A stretch of 64,000 bases of DNA from Mugil cephalus (taxonomy: Eukaryota > Chordata > Actinopteri > Mugiliformes > Mugilidae), in NCBI RefSeq assembly GCF_022458985.1, contig NC_061777.1:19619668-19683667 (forward strand), in the 5' to 3' direction. Positions 26,601 to 39,110 of this stretch are shown piece after piece. Position numbers and translations under genes: made by a program. Position 1 is the stretch's first letter, and each line of letters starts with the position of its first letter. The notes beneath the pieces were generated by a model, which was not told the DNA's origin, made no database searches, and worked only from the letters and a program-made list of their open reading frames with translations.

Positions 26601-29600
26601 TTGTCTAAAACATTGTCTGTCTTCAACAGGAGCAGCCTGTTCTAAAGTCTGGCTTGTTACCGCGCTCTAGACAAGACCCTGTCTATGTGTGGAGCCCTAT
26701 TATCGGCCAGTGTTCAAAGACCTGTGGAAATGGTAAAAAATGTATACAGTACTTCATAGAGCATATACCGATCAGGCATAACATTATGACCACCTTCCTA
26801 ATATTGTGTAGGTCTCCCTTGTGCCAGTTGTGACTCATCAGAGAATGGACATGGGCCTTCTGAGGGTCTCCTGTGGTGTCTGGCAACACAGTGTTGTTAG
26901 TGGGGGTCTTTGGGTCCTGTGGGTTGATGGGAGGGGACTCTGTGGATCATATCACTGATAAGTTTGGGATCTAGTGAATTTGGAGGCCAGGCCTTGTGCT
27001 GTTTTTGTGTTTTCCTAAACGGTTTCTGAGTTTGGGGTGTGGGCGCCTGGTCTGGTCTAGGTGGGTGGTACATGTCTAAGTAACGTTCATACGAATGCCC
27101 GGTCCAAAGGTTTCTCAGCAGAACATTCCATTGTCAACAGATGGTCAACGTTATTTACTTCTCCTGTCTCCTGTGGTTTTAATGTTGTGGCTGATCAATG
27201 TAAATAGTCCATCGCAGTGAGACACACATTTTTTCAGGTATAACATCTCAAAGCCCACTGCTTGTGTGCTGTAGGAACTCTGCAGGTGTGGTTTTCTTGT
27301 GTGGACCACCAGACCAGACTGGGTGTGCCTGACTTCCACTGTGACGCGTCCACCAAACCTGAGCCACAGTCTGAGATATGCAACCCTTCCTCCTGCCCTC
27401 CTATGTGAGACACAGTATTTAACATGCATATGGGGCCCAGCATTTGCTGTACAATGCTATGCCCTATTTCTACATGCTTGCTTTCTGCATCAAAGCTATT
27501 ACATGTGTATATTTAGAGCCGAAAGTTTAAAATATGGGATTCAAAATGAAAGCAATGTTTTTATAACCACCAGGTGGCACTCTAAGCAAGGGGTCTGCAG
27601 TGTAACGTGTGGAGGAGGGGTGGCCAACAGGGTGCTGTACTGTGCTCGAGAAGCTGAAGGGGAGGAGGAGGTTTTGGAGGATTCAGAGTGTACGGACCTT
27701 CCCAAACCCACGGCAGTGGTTTCATGTAACACTCACAGCTGCCCAGCAAGGTAACTCACACACAAACACACACACACACACACACGTCTGAGCCAAATTT
27801 GTGCAAAGCCAAAAATCATCTCACCACTGTCACTTGTCCAGATGGAAGGTACTCAGTACATCGCCCTGCTCTGTGTCCTGTGACCTGGGTGTAGCTCAGA
27901 GGACCGTGTCTTGTCTTCAGTTTCTCCACGGTAAGGAGAGCGTGGTGCCAGAGGACAGCTGTCATGCAGCTATCAAACCAGCCACCACGGTGCCCTGCCT
28001 GGTGCAAGTCTGCACCTTTAGGTGGGAAGTGAAGCCATGGAGCCAGGTACAATTTAGAGGACAAAGATTAGAATGGATCACTGATTTATTGATTAACCAA
28101 TAGATAAAAAAAAAAGTTGTCCCAAGACACAGTAGTTTTTAGCATCAAAAATGCACAGCCCTACATTATTTTGCCACTTTTCTTCACCCAGATACTGATT
28201 ATTGTGTGATACATCATGTCTGTTTATAACTGATGTTGCCGAGCCAGTGGACCGCCCTGACAGACCGTGTCGTGTTGCTCTTCAGTGTTCAGTGTCCTGT
28301 GGATACGGGATCCAGTCCAGAGCCGTGTCCTGCATGGGCCCCTCTAAGCCGGAGCCCCTCAGCCCTACATTTTGCATGCACATGCCCAAGCCAATCACCA
28401 TCCAGGGCTGCTACACGGGCGGCTGCGGAGACGCACTGCCCACATCGACTGTGGCTCCTGATGCCGCCTCTACAATGCGTGCTGTCGAGAAGGTAGACCT
28501 CACAGAGAGTCCGCACCCATCTCCCAGTCTGACCCATGAAGATACACCACGGCACCGCAAGGGCCATCTTCGTCCTAGCCCAACAGAGGCCATCACCATC
28601 CCTCAAATTGCCACAACCGTGATCCCAACCCCTAAATCCAGTAAGCAGACTGACAATTTGAGGACTCATCATCAAATGAAAGCAGAGAGTGATTATAATA
28701 AGTGTGCTCTCTTCTAGGTGCATGTGGACAGCTACTCCTGGAGGAATCAGGCACGGTGGATTTGAAAGATGCTTCCCACCGTTGCACAGTATCCATAGGT
28801 CGTCCCCTCGATGAGGTCATTCACATTAAGGTGATATCTAGCTCCTTGGACTGCAGAAAAAGTAAGTCTAATTAGAAAGGTGGTTGCAGCCCTTTCCTTT
28901 GCAGTGGCCACTGCAGCAAACTTAACATGTGTGACATGCGTTGTTCCAGAGGAGTACGTGGCCTTCTTTGACCGGCTGGCACTCGTGAGGAAGTGCGCGC
29001 AGTTAGCAAGCAGTGAGCTGACCACCAGAACCAATGTCCTGATGGTGCGTCAGAACCTGCTCACTCCTGGGAACGGGATGGTCTTTACCTACGGTTCACA
29101 GAAAAATACGAAGAGGAGCCATCAGGGTAAGATGGAAGATTGTGGGAAGGTCCGAAATGTATTGGAAGGTAAGGACGGTGATTAATGAAGAAGGATGCTT
29201 CAGTTTGAGAGGACGCAGCTACAATTGATTTGAGCCCCTTGTAGGAGCCAAAGGGGTTGGAAATTTTCCATCCAGAGATACAAAATATGAAACTGTGAAA
29301 GTAAATGAAATCAGACATCAAAGTCCTGCAAAGGTTGTTGCTATAGTTTAGCATTTTTTCTTTCTTTCAGATTTTCATCTTGTTGTGTCGCATAGCATAA
29401 TAGAATGCCATAGATCGTAATCAGCAGCTGACACACTCTCACAAGTTCAACCATTTTCAGCTTCTCTGGCATTCTGTCGCATCTGCATTGAACAGCATGA
29501 AGACCGTGCAGGTGATGTCATGCGCACCAAAGATTAAATATACCTCCCATTTGCCTCACAGCCTGCGACATTCAGCTGTTTTCGCCGAGTGGTGTCTTTG

Positions 29601-29991
29601 AGAATCCAGTAACGTCCAACAATAACCACACCTGTCGAGTGCTCATCAATGCCCCTCCCTCAGTGAAGATCAGGATCCAAGCTCTACACATAGGATTAGT
29701 ATTCAACGCCACCAACTCCCAGTCCACATACATTATGGTGCATACAAGCTTTTCAACACACGTTTCAATATGCTACATTCTTGATAGTGGAATAAGTGCA
29801 ATAACGCCTGGGATGTTCTTTTGTCTCTTGTTCAGATCCGAGATATGGACGTCTTGAAGACCAATGTGTTTAAAGGCCAGCAGCTGTTTCACTGGCACTC
29901 TTCTGGAAATATGGCCGAAATGGAATTTCATGGAGACTACTTGCATTCCAAAGGGAGCTTCAGAGCTGAATATTCCTTTATACGTCTCTGA
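20619..29991 (+). CDS. adamts13: ADAMTS13, von Willebrand factor-cleaving protease, 29 exons, ~1396 aa
   Basis: Secreted zinc metalloprotease that trims von Willebrand factor multimers in plasma. Exons: 20619-20696, 20976-21042, 21205-21338, 21595-21678, 21913-22037, 22137-22283, 22695-22829, 23106-23256, 23353-23457, 23582-23733, 23834-23897, 24091-24217, 24321-24469, 24560-24680, 24877-24957, 25055-25236, 25335-25491, 25775-25904, 26004-26183, 26353-26551, 26630-26732, 27275-27404, 27574-27750, 27842-28046, 28286-28640, 28718-28861, 28950-29126, 29562-29737, 29836-29991. Order: signal peptide ([15 protein letters not shown]), short propeptide, furin site RRLRR before Ser56, protease with HELGHSFGINHD (207-218) and Met-turn (about 231), disintegrin-like, TSP1 repeat, Cys-rich, spacer, TSP1 repeats 2-8, and two CUB domains found only in ADAMTS13. 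The human gene also has 29 exons and a 1427-aa product. Exon 2 is the one uncertain exon; all other phases agree. Confidence 0.95.
26216..26248. repeat. Perfect hairpin in adamts13 intron 19
   Basis: Inverted repeat with 14-bp arms (TACCTGGCCAGATA and its exact complement) around a 5-nt loop, 32 bases after the exon 19 donor. Seen directly in sequence. Function unknown; chance or decayed element termini are possible. Confidence 0.7.
26764..27202 (-). mobile_element. Tc1-like non-autonomous element in adamts13 intron 21
   Basis: About 440 bp bounded by imperfect inverted termini: left ACCGATCAGGCATAACATTA, right (complement) CATTGATCAGCCACAACATT, with TA at both ends. The inside matches the antisense 3' half of the same family seen at 41.2-42.3 kb, but most of the transposase region is missing. 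A second copy at 39.8 kb shares the same structure. It lies wholly between exons 21 and 22 and leaves both splice sites intact. Confidence 0.75.
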
Positions 29992-30183
29992 TACTAGATG
30001 TTAACTATTCTCGGGAGGTTTTGATCGATTTATATGTTTTTTAACATTTCTTTAGTTTACAATACTTTTTTTTGTGATTAACAGTAATTAACAGTCACTT
30101 CAAAGCTGCTGAGCACAAAATCTTCAGCAAGATCTTTCTGTCAAATGGGTTGTTTTGCCAAAGTGTTAATTCTTTTGACCGTA

Positions 30184-30189
30184 AATAAA
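30184..30189 (+). terminator. adamts13 polyadenylation signal
   Basis: AATAAA 193 bases after the adamts13 stop codon. A second AATAAA lies at 30271-30276. Either gives a short 3' UTR ending before the convergent crat gene. Confidence 0.55.
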
Positions 30190-30543
30190 ACATAAACAAA
30201 CCAACCAAAAATCTTTAGTTTAAATGAGAACTGTCATTTTGAGGCCTGCACCGTGAACCGCTTAAGTACAAATAAAGTTATAACAATTTGCAAATCCATA
30301 TACATATAACACAATATATTAAAATATAGAAATTCCATCACAGACAACTGCTGCTTGTCTTAAAGGCAGTGCAATGACAACTAAACATTACATTTCCCAC
30401 AATCCCATTGGTAACAGGTTTAGCCTTAGCTTCAACACACTCAGTACATTGTGCGTCCATGCCAGAGTGGCGTCCTGCCAACGACTCCAGCACCGGTTCA
30501 GTTCCAGCTCCCACACAAAACCGAGCCAGCCTCCTACGTGGGA

Positions 30544-33500
30544 TCAGTGTTTGGCCGTGGCCGTGTCTTCCAGGAGAGCTCTCATGTCTAACAGTGCTTC
30601 CTCTACAGCTTGGGCAAACTTGGCAGCGTGCGTCTCCTCACAGCTGTTGAAGGCTGTGATGGCGATGTTGATGTGCTCATCCATGGGATTGTAGCACACT
30701 CCATAGCCATCTGGCACCATTGGACCAAAGCACATCACACAGTCTGTCTTGGAGCCAACCTAGACACAGAGGCCGGAGAGATGAGGGCAAATACGCAAGT
30801 AAACAAATATGAGGACAAATCATAATTTGCTCCGAAATAACAGACTGTTGGTTTTTCTTAGATGCAACTGTACCTGGCTGGTAGAGAGATTATAGTGATT
30901 AGCAACAGCAAAGGAGGTATCCATGAATATCTCTGGCATTGAGGTCAGATCTTCAATACCCTGTAACCTCAGACCGAGGAGGTGCCTGTCAATGGCCTGT
31001 CCATGAATTGCCTGAAAAACAAAAAGTTTAAAACCGAGACTCAGCCGATGGCATTTCTTAAAGACGGTATTTTTAAAGATGAACCCCGGCTCTCACGTTG
31101 TATGTGTTTTCCTTATGCGTCTCAACAGCCTTCTGAAGCAACGCCAACCTCTCTGTGTTCTGTTGGAAAAAATGACTGCTCAATCTAGACATCTCACACG
31201 GTGCACACGGCGCATCAACTGCGGAACAGTGTAACGGTACCTGTTTGGATGGGTCCTGCATGGCCTGGACGAACTCAAACGACTGTACAGTAGTTGCGCG
31301 GATTGCGTCTGTTCGTCCATATTTAAACATTCTTAACGATGCGCTCTCATAGGTGGAGCAGCAAACGTTATACATCCTAGAATTCAAGCACAGAAATGAA
31401 AATGATTTATGATTTGTCCCCTGGAGGTAGATTGATGAGTAAACAATGTCAGTACAATCTACTGTACATTACAGTTGTAGATAAACTATGAGAGGATTTC
31501 TTACCTGAAGTAGGCAAGCTGAAGAGCCATCTGCACAAAGGCATCTGGACTTAGCTTATGTTGCTTAGGCACCTTTTTCCCATAATGAGAAAACATGAGC
31601 ACCTTGACATCCAAGTCTTGTACCATTCTAACAAAAGGAAGAAAATACAGAGTTAAACAAAATGGCTGCCTTCAGGTTGAAATAATAAAAAAATAATAAT
31701 CATAAATGAACTGTACATACATGTTCATGTTTTGTTTGGCTTTCTCGATGTCTCTCTTGATCTCAGGTGTGATGTTAAATCGTAGTTTCTGAGGCATTGT
31801 CAAAGGAATCATAGGGGAGCGAACTATTTCAGTCCTCTGCCTGTTGACGAAAATGTGAACTGATGAGTCAGTCCGAGTTCATCTGACAACAGGAAAAAAA
31901 TGCTCATCAAAAAGGCTTAAAGAAACCTACATGTATTTAACAACGTGATCGATGAGAAACACAATGGGCGGACCCTCGGCAGGCGCATGTTCGTACACCA
32001 GTCCACAAGTACCGTCTTCTCCAACGATGAACTGAGGACGATTTGAAAGCACCTTCAAACCTTGAGTCATTTCCAAAGTCAGGTTGACTATTTTAAGTAA
32101 TTTCTCTCAAACCGACCTGTAACGTCTTGTCAAACCAACGGTTGCCGCTGTTCCAGCGAGCTCCTCCTCCGTGCAGCATCTGAGCAGCCACGCGGCTCTG
32201 ATAGAGCTCATCTGACACCCGCGGCATGGGAGCATCCAAACAAACTGTGAAGATGCTTTTCTGGATTGCACGGACCGACTCCTTGTTTGTCTTATCTGAG
32301 AAAAGAAAAATATTTCTTACACTCGCGTATGCTCTTTCTAACTATAGAACACAACTAGCGGTCCCTGAGGTTTTGTCCCCTCCTCTTCTCACCCTTAATG
32401 AGGTTGTTATAGGCCTTCCCCCAGGTGTTGCGGTGCTGTGATGTGAGGATGCCAATCGGTTCCTTGTTAGTCTGCAAAGAGGAGTTCCAGATCTTCTCCA
32501 ACTGCATGTAAATCTGATCTACTGTTAGAGGGCTACCGTCGCTGTTGTACACATCCAATACAAAGAACTGCAGGAGGCAAGAAAGGTTCAATTAGATTCT
32601 GTAGATCTCACAGATTCTGTATTTCTTTTAGCATTCTACGTATGATAACACTGCTATAAAAATTGCTGCTATTCAAATGTCTGAAGTGCTAAAGGGCCAT
32701 GTAGGTCACCTGGAAGTTGTGGACGACGGTGATGTGAGTAGGGGCTGTTTTCCCGATGGCGTGATTTACAACAGTGTCTCTCTTTGGTCCGGGAATACGA
32801 CAGGAGGACAGGATCTGGTAATACTGGTCCATACACAGTGGCTTTCCACTCAGATACTCTACAGGCAGAGTATCGCTATGACACAATGAGATTCGTGCAG
32901 TTTTGTAAACCAACAGTCAGTACCGAGCTCTCTGTCACAACAGTGCAGTGTTTGAAACGTACGTGTCAATCATTTTTTTGAAGTCCAACACTCCTGCGAT
33001 TAGTCTCGCCGCAAATCTGCAGAGAAGAAACCATGATGTGACTGAAATGTAGTACAGTGTATCCAAACATCATTCTGTATTAATGCTGCACTAGTGCTCA
33101 AACATTATAAAATTCTACTGTTAATAATCAACTCCAAATGGGGACATTCACGAGTAAATGACATTCCATGTTATTCAGTATTAACAATGCATCCATACCA
33201 TTCCAGCATCGGCAACATTTATATTAGCACGCATTATAACATTATAGGGCCACAATGTCCACTGCATATCCGATGGGTCACAGTAGTCAAAAACAGCTGA
33301 GCAACGGTATGAGAAGCTTTAAATAGCCAGCATGTAAAGAGACGACTGTGCAAAGGTCAGACTGAGACTCCGGCTTCATAGGAGCTTGTTTATACTATAC
33401 TTCAACACAAACTAAATCACTTTAGGAAACAGCTTTATGACTGTGCTTATACTCCCGACAATTATGAGAAAGGTTGCTGGGAGTCAGGAAATGTACATCG

Positions 33501-35337
33501 TTAGAAGTACCAGCTCCTCTTTTATGTGATTGGAGAGACTTGTTTAGTAAGTTAAGCACTTTGTCCTGGTTTCTCACCTCATTTGTCCTTGGCGATCTTG
33601 AAAGTGCATCCGGGGGAGCACGACTCCGGGGCTGGTGTAAACCGCCACGGGCATTCGGCAGTCTAAATAGGCCGACTGCATCCACCATTCTGTCAGCTAT
33701 GTAAAAGCAGCAGTCAGGCAGGATCATACATATTAGGATACACAACTCCATATAGTAAACGTCCACGTAACTTCTTGGCCCGTGATACAGAGCTCAGTCC
33801 AAATTAAAACCATGTGCATCTGATTAAACCCCCTCAATAGAGCCTGAGCACAGTTATTTAATCAAGGCACTTTCAACATTTACCTTCTATCAAAGACCAC
33901 GTTTCAGTGTGTTCGCCCAGCTAAATAAAATCAAAAGAACATGTACCCAGTTGTCTGTCTTGCGTGCCCGTCGTTCCAGTTCTTTCTGAAGCCGTTGTCC
34001 CACACCACCGTTGAGGAACTCGTGAACCAGCTCCCGGGTGTAATCCAGCTCCTCCTTGCTGACGATGGGCTCCAGAGCGGCTAAGTAGCGCTCGCATGTT
34101 TGCTTCAAGGGTGGCACAGGAAGCTTAGGCAAACCCTCCTGGTTGACCAGGGTCCTTTCAGGGATCTGTATTATCGGTCTGACCAGGCGACACGGCTTCG
34201 TCACGCCTGGCCGCAGCTGTAGGACGTGAAGTAGTTACGCACAAACTCTACCATTACAGATTACGCGGGCAAAAAGCACACGAATATGTGAATCGTTGCA
34301 CTGATTATTAATCTTAACTGTTGACGTTTAAGCCTATGGATAATCACTGAAGTTAAACCAGAAGTTTAACTCCAAAGTGATGCCAGAAGTTTAACTTAAG
34401 TGGACTGCAGATGTGACTTATGTCCCAAATCTCAGGTGTCAACATGTTGTTGTTATGTGTATGCCATCAAAGGCTGCAGAATTAAATGACTATTTGTGAC
34501 GGATTCAGAGTGTGAACATTTCCACAGATGCTTTACAGTGGGACAATTTAGTCTGTGAAAACTGACACCAAAACAAGAGAAGGAAGCATTTGCAGTATTT
34601 GTTTGGACCCACTGCTGCAGCCTCTGCCAGCATATAAATAGAAGGTTGACACAGCTGAGCCTGGTAGATGGCTCTAAACTAAAACAAGCATACATGAAAG
34701 ATCACATCCTCAACTATTTATCAACATCCAGTCATTAAATAAGCAAAAAATGGAAAAGGCAGAATGGCTGCAAAAAATGGTAGCCAATAAATTTCACATT
34801 ATGTTTTTGTAATGTAAAGCCCGCGGGAGTCAAATAATGAACTTCCGGTTGGTATAATCAAAATAAAACTATTTTGACCACTGTTAGTTGCGGAGTTGTT
34901 GCATTATTAGCATAACAGAACAAAATAAACAGCATAAAGAACAATTCTATAATACTAAGAGTGGATTCTGTTTGGGCTGTAACTGCTTTTATATTTCTGT
35001 TTCCGGTGTCCTTTTAGCAACACAGGCGTTAAGCTAACGTTAAGTTGTGCTCTCGGCTAAACTAGCTAACATTATGCAAAATGTCACATCTAGATGACAT
35101 GCTAAACACGATCTGAACTGACCGTCCGACACAACATAACATTAGTGAAACATCCGCTGAGTTATATTTTAACCTTATTTGTCACATTGTTGCTGCCCCG
35201 TACCGCGCCCCACCCCCTTCACAGTGATGCCGTAACACCAATGTTGCTGTGCTTGTAATTACGCAGTTAAATGCATGTAGAAAAGACAACAACAACAGCA
35301 GCACACTCACCACGGTTCTGACAAAAACACCCAGCAT
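30544..35337 (-). CDS. crat: Carnitine O-acetyltransferase, 14 exons, 628 aa
   Basis: Transfers acetyl and other short acyl groups between CoA and carnitine in mitochondria (and, in mammals, peroxisomes). Exons in transcript order: 35311-35337, 33947-34216, 33578-33696, 32963-33016, 32710-32875, 32393-32567, 32117-32295, 31931-32031, 31721-31840, 31505-31627, 31241-31376, 31097-31159, 30874-31011, 30544-30759. Phases agree throughout and give 628 aa (human 626). The N-terminus (MLGVFVRTV, then basic residues without acidic ones) fits a mitochondrial presequence. The catalytic His is in [12 protein letters not shown] (about residue 345), and the carnitine/acyl pocket motif LSTSQ is intact in exon 13. 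The protein ends TAKH, not the AKL of human CRAT, so the peroxisomal signal looks lost. The last exon ends 552 bases from the adamts13 stop; only a variant polyA signal (AATATA, 30315-30320) is visible. Confidence 0.97.
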
Positions 35338-36251
35338 CTTGTCAGACAGACGCGCTAACGTCTTTGACTGTCCCGGGAATATAGATGGGAAATGCTAGGG
35401 AAGTCATGTCTCAAGGACAAGCACTGTCTGTTCTCAGTTGTCTGTGTCCGCCCCCCTTCGGATCCATGGAGCAAAGACAAGTACCAACACTCCCCTAAAA
35501 GTCCCGTTTTTTTTTTAGTGGAGTCTGATACATAGGAGACTCCTGTTTCTATAAGGGACCCTTTACACAAAGTCTTGTAGCACGAAACATTACGCGTTAA
35601 TTTATTTGAAGAAATAAGCCAGTTAGTAATCGGGCCATTAATAAACGTATTTTTTTACTTTTAGTTATAAGAGTAGTTATAGTTAGTCCCTATATTGTAA
35701 AATATTTAATAATCATATGAAAAATACAAGGTCACCAAACCCATAGAAATAGGCTGTAACTTAAACACACTTTCATACACAATATATTTAGTGAAACAAG
35801 TCATGTGATCGGGAGCAGAAGCTTCAATGTAAAGCCAATACATCGGTGTTTTTTTTAAATGATGTTAGTTTTTATTGATTAATCAAAGCAGGCCCTGATA
35901 TAAATAATACATTACAGAATGATATTCTGTGGAGCTGGTGCATGAGGCTGTATAGTCCGTCACCGGCCACATGGTGGTGCTCGTCCAACATCCTTCCAGA
36001 GAAACAGAGTTGACTCATTTCTTCAGGAAATAGGCTACAAACCAAATACAGACTCCAGTACCCCCCAAAAAACGGCTACCCAGAACATACAATGAACTTA
36101 TACTGTGTGAAGAAATGATATTAATTGGCACGAGAAATGTCAATGTGCAAATGCAATCGGAAACCGATATGATTGCTCCATATAATCACATTTCAGCAAT
36201 ATTTCTCAATAACAGAGCAAAGAGGGAGAAAGAATTGCAGTCGTGTCATGG

Positions 36252-36257
36252 TTTATT
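36252..36257 (-). terminator. Candidate ier5l polyadenylation signal (proximal)
   Basis: AATAAA on the minus strand 47 bases after the ier5l stop. A second AATAAA at 35871-35876 would give a 430-base 3' UTR, more typical for an unstable immediate-early mRNA. Confidence 0.4.
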
Positions 36258-36303
36258 TGAAAGCAATAAAATAAAACGATACAAAGATAAACAGTCATAC
36301 AAA

Positions 36304-37182
36304 TCAAAATGCTTCGATTGCTCTGGTCCAACCGCTGCCTGTTAACAGTGTATGTTTTAAACAAATTGTTTGAGCGGCGAATATTTGCTCAAGGTCCGTC
36401 TGCTGCCAACTCACAAACTCAGATAGTCCACCTGAACCCAGCACTGAGATCAGGTTGGAGATGTTCGTGCTGTCCAACTGTTCCGAGTCTGAGTAAGAAT
36501 CGTCATCACTCCGCATCCTTTTACATGGCACCGGCCAAAAGTCTGGCAAATAAAACTCTGGATCAACAATGTGATAACTTGTGTCCATCTTTCGCTTTTT
36601 AGTGTAGCACTGCGCGCCCTGCGGCTGTTTTGGCTGCGCGCAACAGTCTGAGTGGAAGTATCCATTCGTGACAGTAGTCACCACATGGGTGTCCAAGTCC
36701 AAGACAGTCTTTTGGTTGGCTTGTGTGTTTAGGATAGGTAACTCCCAGGAGGACTTGTCGGCACAGCTCCAACAGGCTTCCGAAACCATGAGGTTAGAGT
36801 CACTTGGTAAAACCATTGCGCAGGCAGATGCGTCTTGGTGCGCCACCTCTGCAGGCTGGCCGTTGGGCTGGTGCGCTCCGCAGTGCCAAGTGTCGGACTC
36901 AACCCCACTAAAGTTGCAGTAGAAGTCATCAGCCAACTCCGTAAAGCTCCCAGTCAATTCAAGATAGTCTTGCCTTTCGTGGACTGCCGTTACATCCTCG
37001 TAGGGATGCGTCCTCTGCGCCTGCGACAAGTTTTTGCTCATATAAAACTGCCTGGCGTTTCTCAGTACGTACGTTACCAGTAAGTTCTTGTGGAGCTTGA
37101 TGCCTCCTCTCTGCGTCCTGGAGCTTTGGATTTTCCTCAAAGAAATGGAGATCAGATTCTGTGCGTCAAATGCACACTCCAT
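36304..37182 (-). CDS. ier5l: Immediate early response 5-like protein, single exon, 292 aa
   Basis: Member of the IER2/IER5/IER5L family of serum- and stress-induced nuclear proteins; IER5 is reported to regulate PP2A and HSF1, while IER5L is little studied. The N-terminal IER domain is clear: [18 protein letters not shown] then [22 protein letters not shown] (about residues 1-50). The middle is low in conservation. Basic stretches KKRKMD and CKRMRSD could be nuclear localisation signals. The C-terminus ([11 protein letters not shown] ... WTRAIEAF) matches the family ending. I chose the second in-frame ATG (37182) because family members start MEC; an ATG five codons upstream at 37197 is also open. 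It is intronless, as expected. It is shorter than mammalian IER5L, which carries long Gln/His/Ala/Pro-rich runs absent here. Confidence 0.93.
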   Translation of the reverse strand: MECAFDAQNLISISLRKIQSSRTQRGGIKLHKNLLVTYVLRNARQFYMSKNLSQAQRTHPYEDVTAVHERQDYLELTGSFTELADDFYCNFSGVESDTWHCGAHQPNGQPAEVAHQDASACAMVLPSDSNLMVSEACWSCADKSSWELPILNTQANQKTVLDLDTHVVTTVTNGYFHSDCCAQPKQPQGAQCYTKKRKMDTSYHIVDPEFYLPDFWPVPCKRMRSDDDSYSDSEQLDSTNISNLISVLGSGGLSEFVSWQQTDLEQIFAAQTICLKHTLLTGSGWTRAIEAF

Positions 37183-37309
37183 CCTCAAGCGGGCCACCCT
37201 TTCTTTCCTCTCAGTCTCTCAAATCGTTTGCTTCCGAACCGGAGAAATATGTATGTCTTTAGTTGAGATTCCTACTGGATTCGTGTAGACTGTGTCCATA
37301 GCGCTCCAT

Positions 37310-37420
37310 GTCTTCCCAGTAAGGGCATGGATTTGCAACTCTCATCTTTCCTTGCCACGCCCTCACATAGACATTGTCCAATGGGAAGGAGGCGGTGCTT
37401 CTGTTATACGCAAATATCAC
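37310..37420 (-). promoter_or_regulatory. Probable ier5l promoter
   Basis: Within 250 bases upstream of the ier5l ATG there is a CCAAT-type box (ATTGG on the minus strand, 37378-37382) and a GC/CACCC-type box (GGGCGTGGC, about 37356-37364). No TATA box or serum response CArG box was found. The distal part is duplicated at 39.3 kb. Confidence 0.45.
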
Positions 37421-37562
37421 TACTAGGCTCATTCAAAATGCACGTAGGAGCGAGCATGCTGCATTTCACTAAATGTGTTCTGATCTTTTTAAATCTCAGT
37501 GCAGACAAAAATCATTAGACTTTATTGTCCGTGTAGAATAGAACTGAATAGAAACTGAGCAG
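37374..37562. repeat. Duplicated ier5l upstream segment, copy 1
   Basis: About 190 bp next to the ier5l promoter that matches 39318-39507 with only scattered differences. Shared landmarks: CGCAAATATCACTACTAG, CTCATTCAAAATGCACG, GGAGCGAGCA, TGCATTTCACTAAATGTGTT, and CAGACAAAAATCATTAGACT. Direct orientation; the satellite lies between the copies. Confidence 0.85.
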
Positions 37563-39110
37563 TGGGAAAGAATACAGCGGAATAAAAATCATAATAAAAC
37601 AGAATGTATAAAGTGGCACAATAAGAACATCGCAGATACAGTAGAATAGCAAACTATGTATGACAAATACAATGGTAACGTGTAATGACATACTAGGAAA
37701 ACAAAAAGAAAAATAAGAAAATGGGACAGATATTAACAGAGTCACAGTGTACCGTGAAAGAAGAAAATATAGTAAAAGAGTAAAATAATAGAATATGAAT
37801 TAAGAGAATGGAATATGGACCAAGAATAGAATAGAATAGAATAGAATAGAATAGAATAGAATAGAATAGAATAGAACATGAAGTAAAAAAGAGACGAGAA
37901 TGTTGCACACAGTAACATGACAGAGTAGAGTAGAAGATAGAGTAATAAAGTATAAGAGAAGTATGTGTACAGAAAAGTAGAAAAGAACAGACTGCGCCAG
38001 AGAAGTAGACTAAAACAGAATAGCAGAGAGTAACATGACAGAACAGAGAGCACATCAGCATAGAACAGTATTGCCCATACTGCATATACTTTAACAGAAT
38101 AAAGTGGAATACAGTAACACTGTATAAAAAAATAATACAATAAATACTAATAAATAAAATAACAGAATAGAATAGAATAGAATAGAACATGATGTAAAAG
38201 AGAGAAGAAAATGTAGCACATAGCAGCACACATAGAGTGAAACAAAGTAAACCAAGTATAACAGAGAGCACAGAAAAGTAGAAACGAACTGACTATAACA
38301 CAGAGGACTAAAACAAAACAGCACAGCAGAGAGTGACATGACAGAATAGAACAGAACAGAGCAGACAGCCCATTGGAATAGAACAGAATGTAACACATAG
38401 TAGTAGAATGGAGTAGAATCCTAGGAGTAGGATGGTAGGAGAGAAAATCATACAAAATAACAAGGAATACTCTTGTACCTTACGTTAATTGAACAGAATA
38501 GAATATGAGATAGCAGGGGGCAACATAGAGGAACAGAACAGAATATAGAGAACAGAACATAGCAGAACAGAACATAGCAGAACAGAAAAGAACATAGCCG
38601 AGCAGAGTGGAGCAGAGCAGAGCAGAGCAGAACAGAACAAAACAGAACATAGAGAACAGAACAGAACAGAACAGAACAGAACAGAACAGAACATAGCCGA
38701 GCAGAGCAGAGAGGAGCAGAGCAGAGCAGAACAGAACAGAACAGAGCAGAACGGAATATAGAGAACATAAACCAAACATGGTACCATAGAGAACAGAACA
38801 AAATAACACTGAATATGCTTGTAATACACAGTATTCAAAGTAACGGAATAGATAGAAATATGAATAGAATAGAATAGAATAGAATAGAATAGAATAGAAT
38901 AGAATAGAATAGAATAGAATAGAACACGGTGTTCAAAAGATGATAGAACAGGACATATAGCAATTCCAGCACAACAGAACAGAACAGAATAAAGAGTAAT
39001 AGGATATGCAAGAGCTGAACTAAATAAAACAGAATATGCTTGCATCATATGGTAATAGTTTGGTGAAGACTAGAATAGTAGTAGTAGAAAGGAAGATTAG
39101 ACAACACGGA
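37530..39110. repeat. Compound AGAAT/AGAAC/AGAGC satellite
   Basis: About 1.5 kb of purine-rich pentanucleotide-derived sequence on the plus strand. Pure (AGAAT)n runs lie at about 37822-37877, 38163-38187 and 38858-38922. An AGAAC/AGAGC block lies at about 38530-38770. Degenerate repeats fill the rest. Long open frames rich in Cys, Ser, Phe and Leu on the minus strand are products of the repeat, not genes. Confidence 0.9.

Noticed and set aside
36309..37288. Plus-strand frames of 60-97 codons
   Set aside because: Antisense shadows of ier5l.
37693..39048. Several overlapping minus-strand frames of 100-190 codons rich in Phe, Tyr, Cys, Ser and Leu
   Set aside because: They are translations of the AGAAT/AGAAC satellite; the period of five keeps several frames open together.
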